This document shows, piece by piece, positions 41,115 through 51,159 of a stretch of DNA of 64,000 bases (within the stretch, counting starts at the first letter, position 1; each line of letters starts with the position of its first letter). The stretch is taken from positions 124,001 through 188,000 of the forward strand of contig JAPFFF010000073.1 in NCBI GenBank assembly GCA_039105265.1, read 5' to 3'. Under the pieces are notes generated by a model, which worked only from the letters and a program-made list of their open reading frames with translations, was not told the DNA's origin and made no database searches. This DNA is from Tritrichomonas musculus (lineage: Eukaryota > Parabasalia > Tritrichomonadida > Tritrichomonadidae). The translations under genes and the position numbers were made by a program.

Positions 41115-41395
41115 CTATTTAATATAGGTAGGGAAAATGGTCGGGTGGTCAATTGAAAAAAGTCGGGTATTGAGCGAAAAAAGTAGAGTATGAATGGAAA
41201 AAAATAATTCTTTTTCAGAAAAAAGTAAAGTAATCTTCAGAAATATTTTTTACTTCTTCAGAAATATTTTCTTCTTCTTTAGAAAAAGGTCGTTCTTTTT
41301 TAGAAGTATTTTTTTCTTCTTCGGAAAAAGGTCATTCTTTTTTAGAAATATTTCTTTCTTTTTTAGTGTATTAAAAATGCTTCTGAAATAAATTT
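41115..41395 (+). repeat. Degenerate short tandem repeats upstream of the 694-residue protein gene
   Basis: Units like TTTTTAGAAATATTTCTTTC with GGAAAAAGGTC(G/A)TTC recur with a spacing of roughly 30-55 bases between about 41205 and 41390. Just before, a 15-base pair (ATACAACTATTTAAT) is tandem at about 41097-41127. A 65-codon open frame across it (41194-41391) is a by-product of the repeat, not a gene. Confidence 0.6.
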
Positions 41396-41509
41396 CATAT
41401 CATTGCCGCTGAAAAAACTGCCTGAGATGCATTCAAAAAGTTTGTTTGAGTGAACCTATTAAAATAAAAACGCTAAAAAAGATAAAAAATAACCGATATT
41501 TTTAACACT

Positions 41510-41516
41510 TCATTTT
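41510..41516 (+). promoter_or_regulatory. Candidate initiator (Inr) TCATTTT abutting the start codon
   Basis: TCATTTTTT runs directly into the ATG at 41519. Transcription from A41512 would give a leader of 7 bases. It matches the TCA(+1)YT pattern of trichomonad initiators and also supports the chosen start codon. Confidence 0.55.
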
Positions 41517-41518
41517 TT

Positions 41519-43603
41519 ATGTTGACCTACTTATTTTGTTTCTTCTCATTTTCACTCCCAAATCCTAATTATCACACACATATTATTCAGGTTGTCGAAT
41601 ATAACATATTCAACAGATACAAAGAATCACATGAAAAATATTTTCAATCTCAAAGAAATTTATTGTCTCCATTCCTTGATGGTCTTTTCAAAGAGTATTT
41701 AATAAACCATAAAAAATATGATTCAAATGTTTCGGATACTCTTCAAGAACAATATAAAGATTTGCTAGAATATGAACCAACATTTTCATTTGCATATGAT
41801 GCTCAGACTTTATCTAATTGTTTATCCCAAATTCCTCAAGGAAATGTAGAAGTTGAAATAGAATTATATACTAATGTTACTGGTAATGTTAATTTTGGAC
41901 AATTACCATATAAAGTTGATATAGAAATAAGTTCTGATCTAGATGAAGATTTAGAAAATGAAATTCTTGCATTTGACGAAAGTTCAACAAATTATTATTA
42001 TTCAACATTAATGGTACAAGCTATTAAAACAGGCAAAATACCAGATGAATTATTCATTCCTCATAATATGAGATATAGAAGGCCAAAGATTCATACAAAA
42101 GAAAATGAAGATGTTGATTTTTATATTTTAGGTGGCGATTTTTCAGATAAAATTAACAAATTTACTGTTCAATCAGGTGTCAAATTAAATATAGCAAATT
42201 ATGATTTCATTGTTGATCGGATAGATTCATATTCCTTCCAAGTAGATGGCCAATATAACATCAAGTCCAAAAGTATTGTAGTTTCAATGAATATCGAAAT
42301 AAATGATTTGGTAAATGAATACGATCCAACAATAGTTTATTTCAAAATACAATCGCAAAGCGATTCCAATTTTACAATAGAATTTAATCAAAATAATTGG
42401 ACATCGATTGTTGATCAATATAGTTTTACTCTTAATAAAACAAAAAATATCAAACAATTTGGTATCTGCTTGAATATTGAAGATTTCGACTCTGTAAATC
42501 TTTTCTTACCAAAAGTTAATGAAATAGCAGGAGATGTTAAAATAGAAATTAAGCATGAAGAATATTTTTATGAAAGATACTATTATTTTGATTCAAGAGG
42601 AATTGAATATGATGATGAATATGATCAAGAATATTTAGCTGATGTAGATAATATGGTGGAAATACTTTTCTCAGATCATTTTCCAGAATATGATTCCAAA
42701 CTATTATCGCAAAAGACTATTTCTAAGTCTTTGATTAAACCATTGAAATCTTATTTATTATATAATTCAAATAAAGAGTTTAAATCGCAATTAATAGTGG
42801 AATCAACTGGTTCATGGGATCAAGTAAAATCATTACCAAATATCACTTTTGTGAAGCCAGACCATGTTTCTGTTAATAAAACAAATCTTCAACAAAATGC
42901 AAATTGGAATGAACATATTTATGAAGAATCAAACGATTATCCTGACGTACCAAGCAATGGTGGAGATAATAATAAAAAGAAAGGTAAAAAGAGTTCATCT
43001 AATAAAAATGATGATGATGAAGTTTCATCAAAACAAAGTTCATATACATTAGCTAACTTTAGTATTCATGATGTTTATGTTGGTGCATCAACAATATTAG
43101 ATTTTCCTTTAGGATTTAAATTCATGCAAAAAGCAAGACAAACATTTGGAAAATTTGTTCCTCCACCTAATTTTCTACATACAGCTGTTTGGGTTGGTCC
43201 TTATCATTCTAACAATCAAACATTAGGTGCTATTTTTGTTTATGGAAAATATTCTTCTAAAATCGATGATAATACTTATTTATCTAAAGATGGAGCTAGA
43301 TCTTATGTAATGTCACTTCGTGATTTTATTGAATATTTTGATTATTGTAATGTTAAGAAACTAGAAATACAGCGAAATCTTCATCTATTTGATTTTATCG
43401 AAGAAGTGAGAAAGAGTGGAATGTGGAATATTGCCAAATATCATTGGCCTACTAATAATTGCCAACATTTCACAGCAACTTGCATAAAAATTATGAAATC
43501 AACTCGTGAAGTTGAAAATCAAGATGATTGGGCAAACTTCCCATCTTCAATTTATAAGGCTCTTGAAAGCAATGAAATTCAATTAAATAAAATTGATAAT
43601 TAA
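41519..43603 (+). CDS. Secreted/luminal protein with a C-terminal LRAT/PPPDE-like (papain-fold) candidate domain
   Basis: 694 residues. MLTYLFCFFSFSLPNPNYH is a likely signal peptide, and no other membrane segment is evident. Residues about 20-480 are an acidic, Asn/Asp-rich region of unknown fold. A Lys/Ser/Asp low-complexity linker lies at about 480-505 (NNKKKGKKSSSNKNDDDE). The C-terminal 170 residues contain FLHTAVWVGPYH and, about 90 residues later, WPTNNCQHFTATCIKIM. A His in an HTxVxVG strand followed by an Asn-Cys-x-His-Phe helix is the arrangement of circularly permuted NlpC/P60-like enzymes (LRAT, PPPDE), with His and Cys as catalytic candidates. If correct it would be a thiol hydrolase or acyltransferase acting outside the cell or in a lumen. 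The family assignment is tentative. Confidence 0.7.
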   Translation: MLTYLFCFFSFSLPNPNYHTHIIQVVEYNIFNRYKESHEKYFQSQRNLLSPFLDGLFKEYLINHKKYDSNVSDTLQEQYKDLLEYEPTFSFAYDAQTLSNCLSQIPQGNVEVEIELYTNVTGNVNFGQLPYKVDIEISSDLDEDLENEILAFDESSTNYYYSTLMVQAIKTGKIPDELFIPHNMRYRRPKIHTKENEDVDFYILGGDFSDKINKFTVQSGVKLNIANYDFIVDRIDSYSFQVDGQYNIKSKSIVVSMNIEINDLVNEYDPTIVYFKIQSQSDSNFTIEFNQNNWTSIVDQYSFTLNKTKNIKQFGICLNIEDFDSVNLFLPKVNEIAGDVKIEIKHEEYFYERYYYFDSRGIEYDDEYDQEYLADVDNMVEILFSDHFPEYDSKLLSQKTISKSLIKPLKSYLLYNSNKEFKSQLIVESTGSWDQVKSLPNITFVKPDHVSVNKTNLQQNANWNEHIYEESNDYPDVPSNGGDNNKKKGKKSSSNKNDDDEVSSKQSSYTLANFSIHDVYVGASTILDFPLGFKFMQKARQTFGKFVPPPNFLHTAVWVGPYHSNNQTLGAIFVYGKYSSKIDDNTYLSKDGARSYVMSLRDFIEYFDYCNVKKLEIQRNLHLFDFIEEVRKSGMWNIAKYHWPTNNCQHFTATCIKIMKSTREVENQDDWANFPSSIYKALESNEIQLNKIDN

Positions 43604-44444
43604 TAAATTAAGCAAAACTTGATTACAAATTATCTTTATTTTTTTATGATATTAATTTGGTAATATTGATTGAAATTGTTATGTGATTGATTAAAAATTG
43701 ATGAAATTTTATGACACATTAAAGAATAGAGTAAAAATTTGAATGCTACTCAAAATATAACTTTTTGAAATGACCGAATTTGTCATTCATGTTTATAAAT
43801 TAAATAATTTCATCAATCCAATAAATTTAATGATAATTGAATGAAAAAAATCCTTACTAATTTTGTTTTCATCTTATTTAATTGCTAAATTTGGAAAATA
43901 ATATTTGAATGCTTTTAGTTACTCATTCAAATTCGCCCTACTTTTTTCACCAATTGAATCGTGATTTCGGATCTTTTCAAAAATTAAAAAAGGTGTGAAA
44001 GATCCGAAATCACTTAATATAAATGAAATCAATGATTTATTTATTTGAACATTGATAAAAAAATCATTAATAAAAAGATGAGATTTAATAATGAGCTATA
44101 AAGATAATTCAGTCTATGTATAAATAATTCTACTTTTTAACTTCAAAATTCTGATAGCATTATAATATTAGTTCATAATGAAGATTAATTCAAAAATTAT
44201 ATGAGTATAATAGAAAGTTTATTTAACAATGATAGAACAATGGTAAAAAAAAATATTGATAACTATTGCTTTTCAAGTTTTCATATATGAAAATATATTT
44301 TCAATTATTGATCGTTATTATTTATAACTTTTTCAGAGAATAATGAAAAAAAATTAATGTACAGCACTAGGAAATATACCCTAAGAGAGAGAGTTGGAAA
44401 TATTGATGACACAAATTTGGATATAAATATAATATCGCTTTTTT
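43604..44444. other. Intergenic region with one strong hairpin
   Basis: AT-rich, no gene. The only structured feature is the hairpin at 43961-44013. The last 100 bases before 44445 may belong to the eroded membrane-protein gene that follows. Confidence 0.5.
43961..44013. repeat. Perfect 16-bp hairpin
   Basis: GTGATTTCGGATCTTT (43961-43976) is the exact reverse complement of 43998-44013, with a 21-base A-rich loop. It is GC-richer than its surroundings, so chance is unlikely. It lies about 360 bp past the stop of the preceding gene; it could be a tiny foldback element or an RNA structure. Confidence 0.75.
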
Positions 44445-45121
44445 TGGTATTTTAATCTTTACTCTTGGCCTAGTAGATATGATTGTTTTATATGTTATTC
44501 CAAATTTAATTTAATTAAATCCAATAAAAAAAAGTACCCAAATTGCCAATTTAAAAAACCAAATTCAGCAATTATCGGAATTCATTTTACCCTTCATAAT
44601 CTTATAGTTATTCTAGGAATATTTTTAATTTTATACAGTTTTGATGATATATTGGGTTTAGGAACAGTATTTATAATTATTGCTGCATGCCTTGCTTTTA
44701 TTTTTTATTTAGTTGCACTTATATTAGGTTTTGTAATAACAAGTTATCCAAAATCAAAAGTAACAGCAAATGAAATATCTACAAGCAATGAGCCTCCCGT
44801 AAATTTTATTTTTGTTTATACCAAAGGCCAGATTTCACAAGAAACATATACATATAAAGATGGCAAACGTAAATGCAAAACTACAATTGCTATTCAAAAA
44901 GAGGAATTTCCATACCAATAAAAACTCACATTTTAAATAATACGTATGCACATAACTTTACTTCCTTGCCAGATATGTTTTATTTCAATGTTGATCAAAG
45001 TATTCAAATGTCGACCAATTTAGCTCAGAATTATTATAGAATTATTGATTACATTTATCACTGTAAACCAAAGTATTCTATGGAATTTGTGAATTATCCT
45101 TTAATAAAGGGTGAAGATTAA
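44445..45121 (+). pseudogene. Multi-pass membrane protein gene, decayed
   Basis: Plus-strand frames encode successive hydrophobic segments: ILIFTLGLVDMIVLYVIP (about 44440-44505), HNLIVILGIFLILYSF (about 44596-44640) and FIIIAACLAFIFYLVALILG (about 44670-44730). A soluble part follows (PVNFIFVYTKGQISQETYTY) that slips frame near 44890 and ends with MSTNLAQNYYRIIDYIYHCK..YPLIKGED at 45121. An in-frame TAA follows the first segment, and there is no valid ATG for the whole. I do not recognise the family. At least two disruptions make it a pseudogene. Confidence 0.55.
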
Positions 45122-45210
45122 CGTTGATTTTTTCTTTTTTTTCAACGTTGAAATCTTTCACTTTCATTGATGTCAACGATAATAAAGATACTTTTATTTT
45201 GATAATAAAG

Positions 45211-45584
45211 ATACATATTTCATTTCACAAAACATTAATAATAGTTGGTTAATCATTGATTTTAAAGAACATCGAGTAATTCTTACTGATTACACATTTA
45301 GGATACATAATCATAGCCAAGGTTGGGCTCATCAAAAAAATTAGATAATTGAAAGCTCAACAGACAAAGAAACATGGAATATTCTTGATAGACGATCTAA
45401 TTGTTCCATATTAAATAATGCATACGTTGTTCTTTATTTCCACATTGATGGGAAACATGAATATAATAATAGGTATATTCGAATTCAAGGAACAGGTGAA
45501 AATTGGCAGAGTGGTGAATCTTCTAAAGATTACAGTCTTTGCTTTAATGCATTTGAAATTTATAGCACTTTTTATGATAAATAA
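45211..45584 (+). pseudogene. F5/8 type C (discoidin-like) domain fragment
   Basis: One frame, interrupted by a TAG at about 45342, encodes FISQNINNSWLIIDFKEHRV, LTDYTFRIHNHSQGWAH, IIESSTDKETWNILDRRSN and RYIRIQGTGENW, and ends FNAFEIYSTFYDK. This is the C-terminal half of the F5/8C module that trichomonads carry behind BTB/BACK domains (compare SWLTVDFKDRKV, RLDGSNDGESWTPLD and YLRIQQTGTN in the gene at 63468). The N-terminal BTB part is absent. A duplicated 14-mer (GATAATAAAGATAC) precedes it. Confidence 0.75.
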
Positions 45585-46395
45585 CTCTTTGCATTAATTT
45601 TTTTTTTTTTTTTAATTTTATTGGGTAAATTTGTTTATAAGTATCATTACATAATGAATTTATTATTGTTGTGGATACTATTTTTTTTTCTTCTTTTATT
45701 TTATAACAGTTATTAATTTTATCTAGACTCAAAAAATTATGTTAAAAAATGAATAAAAGCCCTTGTTTACTTTAAAAAATGAATAGCTCTATTTGGTAGC
45801 AAAATCAATTCGGTACTTTTATTTTGATATATGTGTAAAATGATATTTAATAAACTATATTTCTTAAATATTTGCGCTTGTTTACTTTAAAATACATTTT
45901 ATGTCAAAGGATTCTTTTTATTAAGATCTTTTTTGAAAATTTTATGGCATTATTTACGAATTCTTTCCATGAAATTAGTGATATCTGTTGCAAATGATTA
46001 TTTGTCTATCTAAAAGGCTTCCTTTTCCTTTTCAATGCAATTTTTATGAGCTTGTCTGTTGATAAAAAAAATTATATTTTGTAAAACATTCAATAATAGT
46101 TCAACCTCCATTTTTTCCACAATATATTGATATTGAAATTTGAAATGATGAGGTCTTCCTTAAAATTTAAAATATAAAAATATAGATTTTCTTTAATTTT
46201 TTTATATTTTCTTTATTTTCATTATTTTTTTTATTTTTTATTTTTTTTTTAATGATTGAATATTTGAGTTAACTCTATGAATTCTTAATATTGCATCATT
46301 GAATTTTCCTATCTTTAAAATTTTTTCTTTATACCGAATATTTTAAAAAATCACATCACATGATCATTTTATTTATTGTTACATAAAATACACTA
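45585..46395. other. AT-rich intergenic region upstream of the MATE gene
   Basis: No gene. The phrase GCCCTTGTTTACTTTAAAA at about 45759 recurs as GCGCTTGTTTACTTTAAAA at about 45873, a short direct repeat. A TCATTTTATT at about 46364 matches the initiator pattern, 30 bases before the MATE start codon. Confidence 0.5.
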
Positions 46396-47904
46396 ATGGA
46401 GAATGATAATTCATCTGATTCTATAAATTCAAACAAAGAAGAAGAATATTTAGAGTCAAGCTCTCACACAAATCAAAGCTGTTCAAAATCACAAAAAAAA
46501 GATCAACATTATCGACTTAATGGAAGACCTCCTTTAAAAACAATTTTTTATTTATCATTTGGACCAATCATTTCTCAGATATCAACATCATTTTTTGGTA
46601 TATTAGATACAATGTGGATCTCTAGATGTTTAGGTCCACAAGCAATGGCAGCAATTTCAACATTTACATCATTTGATAACATTGGTAGATCAATCGGATT
46701 TTTCCTCCTAGTTTCAGGAAGTTCACAGATTAGCTTTTTATATGGGAGTGGAAATGATGAAGAAGCTTCACAGGTTCTCTGTGATATCTTCCGTTTATCT
46801 TTTGTATTTGCATCAATTATTCCAGCTATTTTGATTCCTTGTGTTAAAAAAGCAGCAAATTGGTTTGGTGCTCCAGATGATACAGTAAATTTAGGTTTCC
46901 CTTATATATGTATAACTTTAGGATGTACAATTGCAAATTCAATATATCAAGCATGTGGTGGTTTCTTACAAGGAGAAGGAAGAACATTACTTTTTGGATT
47001 AGCAAATTTAGGATCATGTATTTTGAATGGTATTATTTTAGATCCACTCTTTTTATATAAAACAAATTTAGGAGTCAAAGGTGCAGCTGTCGCTACAGTT
47101 TTGGCAGATTCTATACCTGCAATCTGTCTTATTGCTTGCTATTTTTCTGGAGTTTTCTCTGTTAAACCAAAAATAAATCAATTGTTAAAACCTATATCCA
47201 AAAGAACTTTGGTTGCATTAAAAGTTGGCTTATCGGCATTGGTTTCATTTTTATCAATGTGCATTCCTGGAATTTTCTTCACGTATTTTATTGGAAAATC
47301 ATGTATTACTGATGAAGAATATAATAATTCAATGGCAGGATGCTCAATTTCAATTAGATTTTCAATGTTTTTTATGTCTGTTATAATGGCAATTAATAAC
47401 GGTTACTTACCATCTGCATCGTATGCATTTGCTGCAAATAATCACAAAAGATGGTTTTTATTAACAGTTCATGCATCATGGATATGCTTAACTTGGTCTA
47501 TTATTTTAACAATCATATCTTTGAGCTGTCCAAAACAAATTGCATCAATTTTTTCAAATGATGAAAATGTAAGAGTTATTTCAGCAAAAATGCTGAAAAT
47601 TCAAAATGCAGTTGGAGTTATAACATGGGTTAGAAATATTGCCCAGTCAATATTACAATCATTGCAAAATGGAATAAAAGCAGCAATTTTGTCATTATCT
47701 ACACAACTTTTTTCAATAATTTTGTTCGAAGTAATTCTATTTTATACTGATAGGCACAATCCAATAAGATTACTTTGGGCATATCCACTTTCTTTCGCAT
47801 TTGGTTTTATTATTGCAATTTTCTTTTTAATATCACCTTTAAAACAAATTTATAGCAATTACAAAAAAATTAAAATTGCAAATAAAACAAATGAAATAGA
47901 TTAA
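46396..47904 (+). CDS. MATE family multidrug/metabolite efflux transporter
   Basis: 502 residues. A polar N-terminal tail of about 45 residues is followed by about 12 hydrophobic segments in the two six-helix halves typical of MATE proteins. Recognisable positions are IFYLSFGPIISQISTSFFGI and LDTMWISRCLGPQAMAAIST in helices 1-2, GGFLQGEGRTLLFGLANLGS with LNGIILDPLF after helix 4, LGVKGAAVATVLAD in helix 5, and ISIRFSMFFMSVIMAINNGY in the second half. Length matches the family (450-550). MATE proteins export organic cations or metabolites in exchange for H+ or Na+ across the plasma or a vacuolar membrane. Intact, no frame break. Confidence 0.9.
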   Translation: MENDNSSDSINSNKEEEYLESSSHTNQSCSKSQKKDQHYRLNGRPPLKTIFYLSFGPIISQISTSFFGILDTMWISRCLGPQAMAAISTFTSFDNIGRSIGFFLLVSGSSQISFLYGSGNDEEASQVLCDIFRLSFVFASIIPAILIPCVKKAANWFGAPDDTVNLGFPYICITLGCTIANSIYQACGGFLQGEGRTLLFGLANLGSCILNGIILDPLFLYKTNLGVKGAAVATVLADSIPAICLIACYFSGVFSVKPKINQLLKPISKRTLVALKVGLSALVSFLSMCIPGIFFTYFIGKSCITDEEYNNSMAGCSISIRFSMFFMSVIMAINNGYLPSASYAFAANNHKRWFLLTVHASWICLTWSIILTIISLSCPKQIASIFSNDENVRVISAKMLKIQNAVGVITWVRNIAQSILQSLQNGIKAAILSLSTQLFSIILFEVILFYTDRHNPIRLLWAYPLSFAFGFIIAIFFLISPLKQIYSNYKKIKIANKTNEID

Positions 47905-48184
47905 ATAAATTAATTTCTAATAATCTATTTATCTTATTATCTCCATTAATTAAAGACTTTAAATTTTTAACTAAAATAATTTTTAAATTAATGTTTTTTA
48001 TGTAAATGTAACTTCTCGTCAAAATTACAACTTAAACTGAAACGCAAAATAAGATACAGTTTTTTGAATGCTAAATTGAGAATAAATTTTTTTAATTCAA
48101 AAATAAAAATTTTTAATTTTAAAAAGTGAAAATAATCCATATCCCATTTTGCGTCGCCTCAAAAACTTTGATTAAAAATAAATT

Positions 48185-50272
48185 TTATTCAATTTTCTTT
48201 TGGATGTATTCAATTTCTTCAAGAATAATTCCATCTTGAGTAAGTTGGTTAATTAGATCTGTAATTTCTTGATCTGTAACATTTTCAATCATTTTACTTT
48301 GTAACAAATGATTAATGCATTGTCCGCGATTTTTCAGGCAAAGAAAGCATCTCCAATTGAAAAAATTGCATAATCGATTAACAGTTTCCATTGAAATTTG
48401 TCGTCATGCAATATTTACAGTTGAAAATGAGAATATTGAAATAGTGTAACTTTTATTAATGAATGATAAGTTTAATTTTGATTTGTCATGAAAAATTTAA
48501 CGGAGAACAGTATAAATTATTTCTATCGATTAACAAATATAAATAATTATAATTATCAAGCTTCGATTTTATTTTCTTTCTGAAATATGCAGATCGAATT
48601 TTGAATGTCAAAATTTCTGGGAATTTCAATAGAAAATTGATTTTGTCCAGAAAAAGTGGATTTTTTTTTAACAATTCAAAAATGAATGAACTGTTCTTCT
48701 CAAACAAATCCCAGAATTTTGGATTCGTTTCTCAAATATTTTCTGGAATTGTTGACTTTTCAATCATTTGGGTTCGACTTATTGAACTATTACGATTTGG
48801 CGCTAAAGCATTGAATATTTCAGCAACAGAATTTATAGACTTTTCATTTTTTTCTTCTTGGTTTATCAATTTACCTAAGATTTCTATCAATTCAAAACAT
48901 CTTGATAAACCTATCGATTCAGCGCACGCTAATAATTCAAGTAAAAATGGGACACTTTTTCTTTTTTATATTCATTTTCAAAATAATTGAGAAGTAAATC
49001 ATTCAAATATTTCATTTCATTGTTTTTAAATCTCTTACAAAGATTTAATGATAATGATAATATATTCACATCATTCGTGATGATTAAGAATGAAATTATT
49101 TGAACAACACGAATTGGTAATTGAATTTCATTATTTATTCCATTCAAAAAGTTGACCACTTCTAGCATCAAAGGTGAATTATTTCGCCATCCTGAAGATA
49201 AAATGATGTTAATGAATCCATTATCACAAAATTCATAGAATTTTTCTTTGAATCCATTTTTATTAATTAGTTTAGTCATTATATTTATTGTTCTTTGAAC
49301 GATTAAGAATGAAAATGGTGATTCAAAGAAAATGTCATTTGAATAGACTTCATTCAAATTTTTAATCAAAAATTCAATAACAGATTGAAAACAATTTTCA
49401 TTGGTTGTAAATAAATCAATCATTTTAATAAGATAGCCAAAATTATCTTCATCAATATAAATTGAATTTATTTGCTTAACAATACTTTTCAATAAAGTTT
49501 GTTTGCAAAATAAAGGTGATGTGATTTCTGGTGTATTGAAATATTCAATACTTTTATTTTCTTATGGATTTTTAATCATTTCATTTTTGAGGTTCAATAA
49601 AAACCAATAAACCAATAAAACTTTTATCATCATTTTCTTCTTCTTTTTGATTTTCAATTAAGTTTCTGACTTTTTCAATAAAGTCGATTTTCATTGAATA
49701 TACAACCAGTAAAAATTATATGTTATTATTTTTACATAACCGAATTAAAACCGATATAAAACCGGCAATTTGAGATTTTGAAAAAGTTGAAATGTTTTCA
49801 TTTAACCAAACAATAAATTTGTCAAACATAATTGGAAGGACCAAAGTAGAAATGAAAAATGAAAAAGCTGAATAAGCTATTTTAGCTGTATCAAAATGAT
49901 TTTGATCGTCGATAATCAAATGATAATATTCAAATGATTTAAGCATAATTTCAAAGATTTCTTGATGTCGATTATAGAAAAGAAGTGGAAATTTATTTGC
50001 TATACTTTTAAGTATATAAAAAGGTCGATAATCAATAGGGCTTTCTTTAATTTTATTAAAAAGTTTTGTTACAATTGATGAACCTAATTCAGGTATTTTG
50101 ATTGAATTGTAAACATCATAATTCGAATTCTTGATTAAAATTTTCTCTTTTTCATCATTTTCTAACATTTCTTGAATTAGCAATTCATTTTCATCTGTTT
50201 TACATTCTATATATTTGTTGTTTAATAAAAATGTTAATATTTCATCAATGGTATAATTTTCATTTTAAGCTA
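48185..50272 (-). pseudogene. Alpha-solenoid (armadillo/HEAT-like) protein gene, decayed
   Basis: Minus-strand open pieces in different frames carry continuous helix-repeat protein sequence. 50272-49716 reads NENYTIDEILTFLLNNKYIE, FNKIKESPIDYRPFYILKSI, AGFISVLIRLC. 49492-48929 reads MKSIVKQINSIYIDEDNFGY, VIEFLIKNLNEVYSNDIFFE, LMLEVVNFLNGINNEIQLPI. 48707-48486 and 48391-48185 (ITDLINQLTQDGIILEEIEYI) supply further pieces. No ATG precedes the first piece (an in-frame TAA lies just upstream). The order and spacing fit one gene of about 650 codons with several breaks. The opening resembles the start of SAPS-type phosphatase-associated proteins, but that is weak. No function is claimed for this copy. 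Confidence 0.6.
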
Positions 50273-50387
50273 ATTTAAATTTGATGCTAGATTTTTTGAA
50301 AATTTGCAATTCTCGGAACTTTTTGAGATCGCTGAAAAAGTGGCGCACCAATAGAAATTTTTCAATTTTTCAATTATCAAAACTCTT

Positions 50388-50488
50388 TCATAGAAATAAA
50401 AGAAAGGTCACTTCATCTCATTCGAACGATAGACCATTCAAAAATAAAAGAGTCAATAAAGTTGTCAGGCAAAACATGAAATTAATGA
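50388..50488 (+). repeat. Exact 101-bp copy of PPP phosphatase 3' coding sequence
   Basis: This segment is identical, by direct reading, to 40099-40199 within the phosphatase gene and encodes KRKVTSSHSNDRPFKNKRVN in the same strand sense. To its left lies unrelated sequence. To its right it joins, within a base or two, the first unit of the 126-bp tandem array. It is an isolated gene scrap. Confidence 0.9.
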
Positions 50489-51024
50489 GTTGTAATGATG
50501 CATGAAATCATAATGTTTGTTGGGAAATTATGTGCATGTTCTCGTTTTATGAAAACAATTATTGATCTTCAAACAAGGGAGTAGCGGTTATCGTCAGGAA
50601 ATCAGCTACCGGGAGTTGTAATGATGCATGAAATCATAATGTTTGTTAGGAAATTATGTGCATGTTCTCGTTTTATGAAAACAATTATTGATCTTCAAAC
50701 AAGGGAGTAGCGGTTATCGTCAGGAAATCAGCTACCGGGAGTTGTAATGATGCATGAAATCATAATGTTTGTTGGGAAATTATGTGCATGTTCTCGTTTT
50801 ATGAAAACAATTATTGATCTTCAAACAAGGGAGTAGCGGTTATCGTCAGGAAATCAGCTACCGGGAGTTGTAATGATGCATGAAATCATAATGTTTGTTG
50901 GGAAATTATGTGCATGTTCTCGTTTTATGAAAACAATTATTGATCTTCAAACAAGGGAGTAGCGGTTATCGTCAGGAAATCAGCTACCGGGAGTTGTAAT
51001 GATGCATGAAATCATAATGTTTGC
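50487..51024 (+). repeat. Tandem array of 126-bp units (four full copies plus a partial fifth)
   Basis: Units start at 50487, 50613, 50739, 50865 and 50991, each beginning GAGTTGTAATGATGCATGAA, and differ at only a base or two (for example TTAGG for TTGGG in the second unit). Each unit ends with a GC-richer piece where GTAGC and GCTAC can pair around GGTTATCGTCAGGAAATCA. Every frame has a stop within the unit, so it is not coding. The fifth copy stops after about 34 bases. High identity indicates recent amplification; a satellite or rolling-circle product are both possible. Confidence 0.95.
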
Positions 51025-51033
51025 TGGAAATCT

Positions 51034-51159
51034 ATTGCAAGAGATATATTCAATTTATAACAGAGATGTATTCCAGTCTTACTTTTATATGCATAAAAGT
51101 CTGATTCGAATCAGGGAAAAATCCTTGTTGGGATTGAGAAAGAAATATACTCTTGCTAT
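51034..51159 (+). ncRNA. Candidate structured RNA or foldback next to the satellite
   Basis: Outer arms ATTGCAAGAGATATATT (51034-51050) and AATATACTCTTGCTAT (51144-51159) can pair over 16 bases with one bulge. Between them lie three consecutive hairpins: ACTTTTAT/ATAAAAGT (51081-51100), the palindrome CTGATTCGAATCAG (51101-51114) and AATCC/GGATT (51120-51135). GATTCGAATCA resembles a Pol III B box, and a T7 run lies about 35 bases past the outer arm. The sequence is otherwise unlike tRNA, 5S rRNA or spliceosomal RNAs that I know. Its length (126) equals the satellite period, perhaps by chance. Confidence 0.4.

Noticed and set aside
50487-50990. Hammerhead ribozyme (retrozyme-like) in the satellite unit
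   Set aside because: The reverse strand contains CTGACGA, but I find no matching GAAA with stems II and III in the right positions.
50487-51024. 126-bp array as a CRISPR array
   Set aside because: Units are contiguous and nearly identical with no unique spacers; the genome is eukaryotic.
51034-51159. tRNA or U6 snRNA
   Set aside because: ACAGAGA and a TTCGAAT motif occur, but the arms do not form a T arm and the U6 core around ACAGAGA is missing.
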